Made by a program: the position numbers and the translations under genes. Positions 40,509 through 47,891 of a stretch of 64,000 bases of DNA are shown piece by piece. The notes below the pieces were generated by a model that did not search any database, was not told the DNA's origin, and worked only from the letters and a program-made list of their open reading frames with translations. The stretch is taken from contig NZ_JAHKSN010000004.1 of the NCBI RefSeq assembly GCF_018863415.1, forward strand, positions 62,001 through 126,000, in the 5' to 3' direction. This DNA is from Deinococcus aestuarii. Its GTDB lineage: Bacteria > Deinococcota > Deinococci > Deinococcales > Deinococcaceae. Each line of letters starts with the position of its first letter. Within the stretch, counting starts at the first letter, position 1.

Positions 40509-40877
40509 ATGAAGAAAATTGGCGACTACATCGTTGGCCCTGCCTCCGAACTCAAGGCTTACCTTGACGACGAGTCGGGGCTACCTGTCCCCTTCAACGA
40601 CGACGACATACCGTCCCAATTCCGCCCGCTCATCCCACTTATCCGGATATGGGGCATTGGGGACGACGTTTTGCGTGACAGCAGGGTGGAAACTGCCCCC
40701 GTAGAAGAGCGGCGGGAGCTGGTTCAAGGTATGGAACACCTCTACCCTGGGTTGGTGAACTGGCTCGGCGGTGACGAGGCTCAGAAGGTACAACAGACAG
40801 ACGCCTACCATGCCCTGAGCTGCCTGTCCTACGCCTTTGAACTTGCTGCCGTCATCGAATCAGAAAGCGGAGCGTAG
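40509..40877 (+). CDS. Hypothetical protein inserted after carB
   Basis: 122 aa acidic protein of unknown family (IPSQFRPLIPLIRIWGIGDD, VEERRELVQGMEHLYPGLV, helical C-terminus). It starts 8 nt after the carB stop, and its own stop is followed within about 11 nt by a second carB 3' end. It therefore sits exactly between the real and the duplicated carB termini. It is plausibly co-transcribed with carB. Confidence 0.65.
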   Translation: MKKIGDYIVGPASELKAYLDDESGLPVPFNDDDIPSQFRPLIPLIRIWGIGDDVLRDSRVETAPVEERRELVQGMEHLYPGLVNWLGGDEAQKVQQTDAYHALSCLSYAFELAAVIESESGA

Positions 40878-40888
40878 CCGACCTTGCC

Positions 40889-40971
40889 CGGCCAGGGCGA
40901 TAGCCACGGCGAATGGGAGGGAGTTGGGGGTGCGGAGCTTGCAGGAGTGGGTTGAAGGCTATTTTAAATGA
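40889..40971 (+). pseudogene. Second, diverged copy of the carB 3' end
   Basis: In frame this reads ARAIATANGRELGVRSLQEW then VEGYFK and TGA. The carB C-terminus is [20 protein letters not shown] then VTT. 15 of 21 aligned residues are identical, and the DNA begins with a 15-base exact match. Divergence suggests it came from another Deinococcus allele and not from recent copying. Its TGA overlaps the ATG of the next gene, so in the donor carB and that gene were probably translationally coupled. Confidence 0.85.
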
Positions 40972-41720
40972 TGCGAAGACAATCAATAAAAATTATAGAT
41001 GGATACACCAACAAGGAGGGTTTGCTAGTCTCCTACGACGTAATCAATATTTCAAGCCACTACGAAAAATCTTTCAACAGTTGGCACCCAGACACCCCTA
41101 TACAAGAGATAATTACAAAGATAGAGACTATTTGTAAAGATGTTTGCGAAGAGTACCACCCTTTAGATGATATTTCTCTTCGTGTCATTGTAATGAATGA
41201 TCTGGAGAGGCGAGAGCACTCCAATGGGGTTTGGGCAGAATTTTACCCTCAAGGGGAGTCTAGTGGATATATAGTCCTCAGAATACACAAAACGGGGATT
41301 GAGCATATAGAAGCGGCAACTACACATGAACTCTTACACTTTATCCTACAATCTAGAAATTTTCAACGTCTTGCCGAGGGTGACAACAAAATCACACTAC
41401 TTCAATTTGCGTTGGAAGAGGGTATGGCCGAGTATTTTGTTGCTCAGAGGATTGGTGAGGCCTTCCTTTCAAATGGAAGAACGTTTATAGACTATCCGGA
41501 GGACTTCCTGATTTTACAAAAAAATCGGGATCAAGATTATCGGGCTGAAACCCTTAGGAACTATATTTTAAGTCATAAACCTTATGCGGTAGGCTATCAA
41601 ATAATTAAGGAGGTGTATGAGCAGAAATATAAGAACTTTCTCGTCATGATTGGTTTGGACGAGGAGCAAATTTGGCTCGATTTTGTGGACATACATCCAG
41701 AACTTAAGGGGAAAGTGTAA
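40968..41720 (+). CDS. DUF2268-like putative zinc metalloprotease (AT-rich)
   Basis: 250 aa. TTHELLHFILQ contains HExxH (His120, Glu121, His124), and FALEEGMAEYF (about residue 148) supplies the downstream Glu expected for a gluzincin, as in DUF2268 proteases. There is no signal peptide, so it is cytosolic. The gene is strikingly AT-rich beside carB. Its ATGATG start overlaps the stop of the second carB 3' end. Confidence 0.72.
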   Translation: MMRRQSIKIIDGYTNKEGLLVSYDVINISSHYEKSFNSWHPDTPIQEIITKIETICKDVCEEYHPLDDISLRVIVMNDLERREHSNGVWAEFYPQGESSGYIVLRIHKTGIEHIEAATTHELLHFILQSRNFQRLAEGDNKITLLQFALEEGMAEYFVAQRIGEAFLSNGRTFIDYPEDFLILQKNRDQDYRAETLRNYILSHKPYAVGYQIIKEVYEQKYKNFLVMIGLDEEQIWLDFVDIHPELKGKV

Positions 41721-41837
41721 TTCGTTTCGAGTCGGAAACAACTTTGTATTTCCACGTATTCAGGCTAACTTATCTGCCCCAGCACAGGCCGCAGCCCCGG
41801 ACGGTGGGGTTGGGCGGGGCGGGGTGGGGTGGGCAGG

Positions 41838-42407
41838 TCAAATCTTCTCCGCCCACACCTGCAACTTCTCCGCGAAGCTTGGCACCTCGGCGCGTTTCAG
41901 GCCGTCCAACAATTCCTGCGTTGTGATAGGCGGCCTGCTCAGGGCGGCGCGAAGCTCCTGCAAAGCTTCCAAGACACTCGCCGTCTGTCCCTCCAGGCAG
42001 CCTTGCAGGAAGGGATCGGGGTGGACGGCTTGCAGGTGAGGGGGAAGTGCGCGGCTTGGGAAGTCGGCAAGATTGAAGGTGAGTAGGACGCTGGCACCGC
42101 TGGCAAGAGCGGCATTCAAAACGTGCTGGTCATCCGGGTCGGGCAGAGTGTGGTCGCTCCTGGCCTGGGCCGTCACCAGGGACTCGGGGACAGCTCTATT
42201 CATCATGTCGCGGGTGCGCTCCAACCTCACGCGGCTCAGGTCCGGTCGGTGGGCCAGCAGGTTCCCGATCCATTCCTCGTGTATTTCATTCGTCCAGCGA
42301 GGCCGGATGACACCCTGAATGCCTAAACGCACGATCAGGTCACGCACCAGGCTCTTGTAAAGGACGTTCGCGTCACATAGGACGACCGCGCCATGCAGGA
42401 CGGGCAT
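41838..42407 (-). CDS. PIN-domain protein, probable toxin
   Basis: 189 aa. VVLCDANVLYKSLVRDL, then NEIHEEWIGNL, and LPDPDDQHVLNAALASGAS then LLTFNLADFP give the acidic residues of a PIN ribonuclease. It starts immediately after the HTH antitoxin gene (TGATG). The C-terminal 45 residues (QELRAALSRPPITTQELLDG) form an extra helical extension found in this PIN subgroup. Confidence 0.8.
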   Translation of the reverse strand: MPVLHGAVVLCDANVLYKSLVRDLIVRLGIQGVIRPRWTNEIHEEWIGNLLAHRPDLSRVRLERTRDMMNRAVPESLVTAQARSDHTLPDPDDQHVLNAALASGASVLLTFNLADFPSRALPPHLQAVHPDPFLQGCLEGQTASVLEALQELRAALSRPPITTQELLDGLKRAEVPSFAEKLQVWAEKI

Positions 42408-42823
42408 CAATAGAGGCCCATTTCCTGTGCCTCTGCGGTGATCTGATCGGCCAGGGCCTTCCGCTCCCGGAGGTCTTTCTGCTGATACGCGAGCAGATCA
42501 CTCAAGCGGATGCGACGGTGACTCCCCACCTTGCGGTAGGGAATCCTCCCCTGATTCAGCACCTGCTCGATCAGGTAGGGGCGGCTGACACCGAGCAGGT
42601 CAGCGGCCTGCTGGGTGCTCAGTTCCTCCTGCTGGCTCAGGATCGTGACGCTCTCGCCGTTCCCCAGGCGCTCCAAAAGACCCCGGAGCAGTTCAGCGAG
42701 AGCAGGGGTGAGGGGCAGGCTGGTCGAGCCTGTACTGAGCCGCACGTCGTTCTGGCTCAGGAGTTGTTGGGCGTCCTTGGCGAGGGTCTGTTCCTTCAAG
42801 TCGGGAGTGTGATGCAATGTCAT
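42407..42823 (-). CDS. Excisionase-type HTH antitoxin
   Basis: 138 aa. ELSTQQAADLLGVSRPYLIE and GRIPYRKVGSHRRIRLSDLL form an excisionase/MerR-like winged helix (about residues 66-115). The C-terminal tail QQKDLRERKALADQITAEAQ, ending in EMGLY, probably neutralises the PIN toxin encoded next. The same tail ends the RHH protein at 42928-43341. AGGTGAAGG precedes the ATG. Confidence 0.78.
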   Translation of the reverse strand: MTLHHTPDLKEQTLAKDAQQLLSQNDVRLSTGSTSLPLTPALAELLRGLLERLGNGESVTILSQQEELSTQQAADLLGVSRPYLIEQVLNQGRIPYRKVGSHRRIRLSDLLAYQQKDLRERKALADQITAEAQEMGLY

Positions 42824-42839
42824 CCTTCACCTCGACCCC

Positions 42840-42872
42840 ATTATTCGCAATAGTCGAAGCATTCGCAACACT
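42840..42872 (-). promoter_or_regulatory. Promoter with direct-repeat operator of the HTH/PIN pair
   Basis: On the minus strand -35 TTGCGA and -10 AATAAT are 17 bp apart. Two direct repeats of ATTCGCAAYAST (plus-strand 42843-42854 and 42861-42872), 18 bp apart, overlap both boxes, as expected for antitoxin autoregulation. Confidence 0.55.
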
Positions 42873-42927
42873 TGTGCCGCAGCAACAGACAGGGGTTGGG
42901 TTAGGCATGGTGGGTAGAGCGAAAGAA

Positions 42928-43341
42928 TCAATAGGGGTCTACCTCCTGCCCAATTTCTGTGACCTCCTGGGCAAGGGCTTTGCGCTCGGCCAAGTCCTGC
43001 TGCTGGGCGCTCACTCCCACTTCCTCATCTGCAAGCGATGGCCCCAGCAGATCGGGCAACAGCTCCTCAATGGGAGGCCCACTTACAGGAGCGAGCGTGG
43101 CCGAACCCTTCACTTTTAATCCCAGCGGACTTCCACCCAGCAGCCGCAGGGCACGCTCAACGGCCGGACGATCCGCCTCGTTAGCCCTCTCCACAAGCTC
43201 TTTCTCTTGGAGTCCCCTCACAGCGTGGGCCACAGCTTCGCTCCGGCTGGCGAGGGCGTGGGTCTGCCGGTACTCATCGAGGTAGGCGACGAGCGCGGCG
43301 GGGAGGGTCACCGTCACTCGCCTGGCCTCATCGCCGGTCAT
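42928..43341 (-). CDS. RHH-type antitoxin-like protein sharing the tail of the HTH antitoxin
   Basis: 137 aa. RRVTVTLPAALVAYLDEYRQ and SRSEAVAHAVRGL form a ribbon-helix-helix DNA-binding domain. The C-terminus QQQDLAERKALAQEVTEIGQ, ending in EVDPY, aligns with the tail of the unrelated HTH antitoxin downstream, including the TATTGA end. No toxin gene follows directly. It is either an orphan antitoxin or a second regulator of the same PIN toxin. A TAGGAT box lies 6 nt before the ATG. Confidence 0.72.
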   Translation of the reverse strand: MTGDEARRVTVTLPAALVAYLDEYRQTHALASRSEAVAHAVRGLQEKELVERANEADRPAVERALRLLGGSPLGLKVKGSATLAPVSGPPIEELLPDLLGPSLADEEVGVSAQQQDLAERKALAQEVTEIGQEVDPY

Positions 43342-43347
43342 GCCCCC

Positions 43348-43353
43348 ATCCTA
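43348..43353 (-). promoter_or_regulatory. Leaderless-type -10 box (TAGGAT) within a stop codon
   Basis: Six nt before the ATG at 43341. The TAG of the box is also the stop codon of the upstream hydrolase gene. Confidence 0.5.
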
Positions 43354-44058
43354 CGAGGGCCCGGCGGGTGCTTTCTCGTCCAACCACTCCAACGCCTCCT
43401 CCAGCACCTCGCGCGGGACCGTGTGCCCCCCGTGGAACTCGCGGTAGGTCACGTCGTACCCGGCCCGCTGAAGCTGCGGCACGATCACGCGGCTACAGCG
43501 GTCGATGGGGAGAACGCGGTCCCCGTCGCCGTGCGCGACGAAGATGCGGGGGGCGCCGACCTGCGCGGCGGGGGCCATGAAACCGGGGGCAAAGGCCATC
43601 AGGTGCGTGAACAGGTCGCCGTTGCCCAGCCCCAGGGACAGGGCGTAGGAGGCGCCGTCCGAGAAGCCGTCGAGCACGACCCGGGCCGGGTCCACCGGAT
43701 ACCGCGCGAAGACGTGGGCGAGGGCACGGTCGATGAACGCCACGTCGGGACCGTAGCCGCCCCGGATCACGTCCCAGGTGCCGCCGCGCGAGTCGGGCGC
43801 GAGGAGGAGCAGCCCGCGCTCCTCGGCAGCGGCGGTGAAGGGGGCGATGCTGTGGCTGGCCTCACTGCCCGCACCGTGCAGCAGGACCAGCAGCGGGCGC
43901 GGGCCGGGGAGCGGGTGGGAGGTGGGCACGTAGAGCAGGCCGTCGCGGCGGTCTCCCAGGCCCAGCGGTTGCAGGCCGCGCTCCTGGGGCATCTGGACGA
44001 CCTCGCCCGGGCGCGCGGTCAGGCGGCTGGCCTCTTCGCTCCTTCGTCTTCCCGTCAT
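43351..44058 (-). CDS. Alpha/beta hydrolase (esterase/depolymerase-like)
   Basis: 235 aa. LLVLLHGAGSEASHSIAPF forms the oxyanion region, VLDGFSDGASYALSLG holds the nucleophile Ser (GFSDG), IFVAHGDGDRVLPI the Asp, and FHGGHTVPREV the His. This layout matches the dienelactone hydrolase/phospholipase-carboxylesterase group. No signal peptide, so cytosolic. The substrate is unknown. Confidence 0.85.
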   Translation of the reverse strand: MTGRRRSEEASRLTARPGEVVQMPQERGLQPLGLGDRRDGLLYVPTSHPLPGPRPLLVLLHGAGSEASHSIAPFTAAAEERGLLLLAPDSRGGTWDVIRGGYGPDVAFIDRALAHVFARYPVDPARVVLDGFSDGASYALSLGLGNGDLFTHLMAFAPGFMAPAAQVGAPRIFVAHGDGDRVLPIDRCSRVIVPQLQRAGYDVTYREFHGGHTVPREVLEEALEWLDEKAPAGPS

Positions 44059-44143
44059 GTCCCGGCATTGTGTCCTCCCGCCCGGGAGGAATGGGTGAAG
44101 GCGGAGTTGGGAGGCCGCACACCTCGCCCGGGGAGCCGCCTCC

Positions 44144-44149
44144 TACGCT
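44144..44149 (+). promoter_or_regulatory. Leaderless-type -10 box (TACGCT)
   Basis: Six nt before the ATG at 44156. Confidence 0.45.
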
Positions 44150-44155
44150 CGGCAC

Positions 44156-44344
44156 ATGGACGACCAGAACGAGGCCGAACAGATGCAGGACGCCTACGCC
44201 CGGCGCCAGGAGCACGAGCGGGAGACGGGCAAGACGAGCGCCGGGGGAGCGGGCAGCACCGGCACGCCGGGCAACGCCGAGACGGGCGCGCAGACGACGG
44301 ACGGGGCCGACGGCGGCGCACGCTCCGGGGTGACGGAGAGCTGA
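44156..44344 (+). CDS. Small hydrophilic low-complexity protein
   Basis: 62 aa, rich in Gly, Ala, Thr, Glu and Gln with no hydrophobic core (DDQNEAEQMQDAYARRQEHE, then a Gly/Thr-rich tail). Probably disordered. A leaderless-type -10 box gives it a credible promoter, which is the main reason to accept it. It could resemble desiccation-related hydrophilic proteins, but there is no specific motif. Confidence 0.5.
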   Translation: MDDQNEAEQMQDAYARRQEHERETGKTSAGGAGSTGTPGNAETGAQTTDGADGGARSGVTES

Positions 44345-44418
44345 GACCGTCTTCGACCCCGGGAGGGGGCCGCAGAAACGTTCAGGGGGTGACCTTTCTG
44401 CCCGGTCACCCCGCCTGC

Positions 44419-44424
44419 TATGCT
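44419..44424 (+). promoter_or_regulatory. Leaderless-type -10 box (TATGCT)
   Basis: Six nt before the ATG at 44431. Confidence 0.5.
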
Positions 44425-44430
44425 CCGCCA

Positions 44431-44826
44431 ATGCGCCATCTCGCTTTGCTGCTGGCCCTCTCCGTCACGCTGCTCGGGATGTCCGAGGCGGCGACCGCGC
44501 TGACGACCACGCCCGTCAACCTGCGCCGGGCGCCGAGCGAGGCGGGAAGAATTCTGGGCGTCGTTCCCGGCAACACGCTGCTGCTCGTGGCCTGCCAGGG
44601 TCAGTGGTGCCGGACCACCTACGCGGGGCAGGCGGGGTACGTGGCACGCTCCTTCGTGCGGCCCGTCACCGGAAGCGCGCGGCTGACCGGGCCGGGGGCC
44701 GTGTACTACCGCTCGTGCGCGGCGATGCGGGCGGCGAACGCAGCTCCGGTGCGGCTGGGCAAGCCCGGCTACCGCACCGCCCTCGACCGCAACGGAAACG
44801 GCGTGGCCTGCGAGAACGGCGAGTAA
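44431..44826 (+). CDS. Secreted SH3-like plus excalibur-domain protein
   Basis: 131 aa. A signal peptide (MRHLALLLALSVTLLGMSEA) is followed by a bacterial SH3-like domain (VNLRRAPSEAGRILGVVPGN, CQGQWCRTTYAGQAGYV) and a C-terminal excalibur calcium-binding motif (YYRSCAAMRAANA then YRTALDRNGNGVACE). Such proteins attach to the cell wall or surface. The DRNGNGVACE loop is intact. Confidence 0.82.
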   Translation: MRHLALLLALSVTLLGMSEAATALTTTPVNLRRAPSEAGRILGVVPGNTLLLVACQGQWCRTTYAGQAGYVARSFVRPVTGSARLTGPGAVYYRSCAAMRAANAAPVRLGKPGYRTALDRNGNGVACENGE

Positions 44827-44883
44827 CGCCACAAGGTCAGGAGGCCGCCCCGAACGTGTGGGCGGCCTCCTTCTCTTTCGCGC

Positions 44884-45348
<465 letters not shown>

Positions 45349-45354
45349 GGGGCG

Positions 45355-45360
45355 AGTGTA
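45355..45360 (-). promoter_or_regulatory. Leaderless-type -10 box (TACACT) for msrB
   Basis: Six nt before the ATG at 45348 on the minus strand. Confidence 0.5.
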
Positions 45361-45509
45361 GAGGACGGGGCCGGGCCGGAAGAGGAGGATGACCGGGGTG
45401 GAGCCCCCACGCCGCCCTGTCCCGGCACGGGTCCGGCCAGTTGTCCGGCGGGGCTGCGCCAAGCGCCTCCAAACCCCGGCCCCTCCACCCGGCCTTCAGC
45501 CGTGGGCCG

Positions 45510-45515
45510 TAGGAT
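45510..45515 (+). promoter_or_regulatory. Leaderless-type -10 box (TAGGAT)
   Basis: Five nt before the ATG at 45521. Confidence 0.45.
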
Positions 45516-45520
45516 GGGGA

Positions 45521-46939
45521 ATGACGCGCCTGGTGCTGGCCCTTCTGCTCGTGACCCTGCTGGGCGCGGCCCGCGCGGCGGCCGACCCGGCGCGGGCGGC
45601 GGCCTTTGCGGCGAATGCCCGGCTGGCGCGCACGGTCAACTTCGGGGACATGCTGGAGTCCCCCCGGGAGGGCGACTGGGGCCTGCGGCTGGAAGACCGC
45701 TTCTTCGACCTGGCGCGGGCGGCGGGCTTCACGGCGGTGCGGCTCCCGGTGCGCTGGACCACCCGGGCGGGCAGGGCGGCGCCCTACACGGTGGACCCGG
45801 CCTTCCTCCGGCGGGTGGACGGGGCGGTGGCGGGGGCGCGGCGGCGCGGGCTGGCGATCATCCTCGACTTCCACCACAATACCGAGCTGGAGGAGGACCC
45901 GGCCGGGCAGCGGGAGCGCTTCCTGGCGATCTGGCGCCAGATTGCCGAGCACGAGCGCAAGCAGCCAGGCGACGTGCTCTTCGAGGTGCTGAACGAGCCG
46001 AGCGGCGCGCTGGACGCCGTGTGGAACGACCTTCAGGCGCGGGCGCTGCGGGTGATCCGCGCGTCCAACCCGCGCCGGGTGGTGATCGTGGGGGCGGGCG
46101 GCTGGAACGGCGCCGAGACCCTGGCGGGGCTGCGGTTGCCGGACGACCCCCACCTGATCGTCACCTTCCACGCCTATACCCCCCTCACCTTCACCCACCA
46201 GGGCGCCGACTGGGTGACGCCGACGCCGCCCACCGGGGTCACGTGGCCGGGGGAGGGGCTGCACCCCGTTCGCGGCTGGCAGAACTGGTCGTGGGACCTG
46301 GAGACCCAGGGCACCTCCTCCGGCCTGCGTCTCACGCCCCGCCGTCCCTGGGGCGCCCTCTACCTGCACCGCGACACGCCGCTGCGGGGCGTGCGGGAGG
46401 TCGCCTTCACCACCGACCGCCGGGCCGAGGTCCGGGTGGTGTGCCAGGAGCGGAACGTGTCCGGGAGTGACCCGCCGGGCGTGAACGTGGTGGCGCAGCC
46501 CGGACGGCGAACGCGCGTGACGGCGACGGGCTGCGGCGGGGGCGCCACCCTGCGCGACCTGTGGCTGATGCCCATCGGGGACACGGTGCAGCCGCCCCTC
46601 ACGGTGAGCGGGCTGGAGGTGGTCACGCCCGCGGGAACCCTGCCCCTGCTGGGCACCGCCGCGGACGAGGCCGCGTGGCCGCTGCGGGTCGCCGCCGCCT
46701 GGGCGCGGGCGCACGGCCGTCCGCTCTTCCTGGGCGAGTTCGGCGCCTACGGGCGGGCCGACCCGGCCTCCCGCGTGCGCTGGGCCGCCTTCGTGCGCGC
46801 GGAGGCCGAGCGGCTGGGCATGTCGTGGGGCTGGTGGGAGCTGGCCTCCGGCTTCGGGGTGTACGACCCGAAGCAAAACGTCTGGAATCGCCCCCTGCTG
46901 CGCGCGTTGTTGCCGACCTCCCCGCTGGCCCGCCCCTGA
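45521..46939 (+). CDS. Secreted GH5-like glycoside hydrolase with an inserted beta domain
   Basis: 472 aa with a signal peptide (TRLVLALLLVTLLGAARAAA). The (beta/alpha)8 barrel of GH5 is recognisable: FTAVRLPVRW, LAIILDFHHN, acid/base Glu159 in LFEVLNEPSG, LIVTFHAYTPLTFTHQGADW, nucleophile Glu406 in PLFLGEFGAYG, and SWGWWELASGFGVYD. Residues about 260-375 between FHAYTP and the nucleophile hold an inserted beta-rich segment (WGALYLHRDTPLRGVREVAF, VVCQERNV, TRVTATGC) like a carbohydrate-binding module. The substrate is probably a beta-glucan, unproven. Confidence 0.83.
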   Translation: MTRLVLALLLVTLLGAARAAADPARAAAFAANARLARTVNFGDMLESPREGDWGLRLEDRFFDLARAAGFTAVRLPVRWTTRAGRAAPYTVDPAFLRRVDGAVAGARRRGLAIILDFHHNTELEEDPAGQRERFLAIWRQIAEHERKQPGDVLFEVLNEPSGALDAVWNDLQARALRVIRASNPRRVVIVGAGGWNGAETLAGLRLPDDPHLIVTFHAYTPLTFTHQGADWVTPTPPTGVTWPGEGLHPVRGWQNWSWDLETQGTSSGLRLTPRRPWGALYLHRDTPLRGVREVAFTTDRRAEVRVVCQERNVSGSDPPGVNVVAQPGRRTRVTATGCGGGATLRDLWLMPIGDTVQPPLTVSGLEVVTPAGTLPLLGTAADEAAWPLRVAAAWARAHGRPLFLGEFGAYGRADPASRVRWAAFVRAEAERLGMSWGWWELASGFGVYDPKQNVWNRPLLRALLPTSPLARP

Positions 46940-46952
46940 GCCCCGGCCCGGA

Positions 46953-46986
46953 GGGTGGGCCCACCCCCCTTGCTTTGTTTTTTAAA
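46953..46986 (+). terminator. Likely terminator of the GH5 gene
   Basis: The palindrome GGGTGGGCCCACCC is followed by a T-rich run (TTGCTTTGTTTTTT), part of which also forms the frnE -35 region. Confidence 0.45.
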
Positions 46987-46998
46987 GCGGTTTAATAT
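46970..46998 (+). promoter_or_regulatory. Promoter of frnE, leaderless
   Basis: -35 TTGCTT (46970-46975), 17 bp spacer, -10 TAATAT (46993-46998), then only six nt to the ATG. The transcript would begin at or next to the start codon. Confidence 0.7.
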
Positions 46999-47004
46999 GG
47001 ACCC

Positions 47005-47775
47005 ATGACCCTCTTCACTTCCTCCTCCCCGGACAGGCTGCGCGTCGATATCTGGTCGGACATCGCCTGCCCGTGGTGCTACGTCGGCAAGCGGCGCTTC
47101 GAGACGGCCCTGGCGGACTTTCCCCACCGTGATGGGGTGGAGGTCGTGTGGCACTCCTTCGAGCTGGACCCCTCGGCCTCCTCGCAGCCGGGGCAGTCCA
47201 TGAAGGCGATCCTGGCGGGCAAGTACGGGGGCGGCGAGGCCCGGGCGCAGGGAATGCTCGACTCCATGACCCGGACGGCGGCGGGCGAGGGGCTGGAGTA
47301 CCACTTCGAGAAGGTGCAGCCCGCGAACACCTCCCCGGCCCATCAGCTCATCCACCTCGCCGCCGAGCACGGGCTCCAGGACGCCATGAAAGAGCGGCTG
47401 CTCGCCGCCTTCTTCACGGAGGGCGAGTTCCTGGGCGACCGGGAGGTCCTCGTGCGGCTGGGGGCAGAGGTCGGCCTGGACGCGCAGGAGGTGCGAGCGG
47501 CGCTCGGGGACGGGCGATTCGTCCAGGCCGTGCGGCAGGACGAGGCGCAGGCGCAGGCGCTCGGCATCAGCGGTGTGCCCTTCTTCGTGCTGGGTGGCAG
47601 GTACGGGGTGAGCGGCGCCCAGTCGCCCGAGGTGCTGCGCGGGGCGCTGGAGCAGGTGTGGGCCGAGACGCACCCCGCCCCCCTGACCCTGCTCGGCACG
47701 GACACTCCGGCGCAGGCCTGTGAGGACGGCCAGTGCGCGGTGCCCGAGCGCGATGCGGAGGTCACGCGGGGCTGA
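47005..47775 (+). CDS. frnE: DsbA-family oxidoreductase FrnE
   Basis: 256 aa. The thioredoxin-like active site is SDIACPWCYVGKRRF with Cys22 and Cys25. A second pair, Cys239 and Cys244 in ACEDGQCAV, is the CX4C motif described for the Deinococcus radiodurans FrnE oxidoreductase, where it exchanges disulfides with the active site. GISGVPFFVLG holds the cis-Pro. No signal peptide, so it acts in the cytosol in redox stress. Confidence 0.92.
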   Translation: MTLFTSSSPDRLRVDIWSDIACPWCYVGKRRFETALADFPHRDGVEVVWHSFELDPSASSQPGQSMKAILAGKYGGGEARAQGMLDSMTRTAAGEGLEYHFEKVQPANTSPAHQLIHLAAEHGLQDAMKERLLAAFFTEGEFLGDREVLVRLGAEVGLDAQEVRAALGDGRFVQAVRQDEAQAQALGISGVPFFVLGGRYGVSGAQSPEVLRGALEQVWAETHPAPLTLLGTDTPAQACEDGQCAVPERDAEVTRG

Positions 47776-47816
47776 GGCAGATTCGGGTGAATGCCTGCCC
47801 GACCATCCAACTCAAC

Positions 47817-47865
47817 GGCCCGCCGGCGACCACCCCAGGTCGGGCGGGCCGCGTCCTTGTCTTTG
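47817..47865 (+). terminator. Hairpin after frnE
   Basis: GGCCCGCC pairs with GGCGGGCC, followed by GCGTCCTTGTCTTTGC, which is only moderately T-rich. Confidence 0.45.
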
Positions 47866-47891
47866 CGCGCAACCTGAGTGGGGCAAACGGC

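Noticed and set aside
42843..42872. Two spaced direct repeats resembling the beginning of a CRISPR array
   Set aside because: Only two copies of 12 bases with a 6-base gap and a promoter overlapping them; no cas genes in the window.
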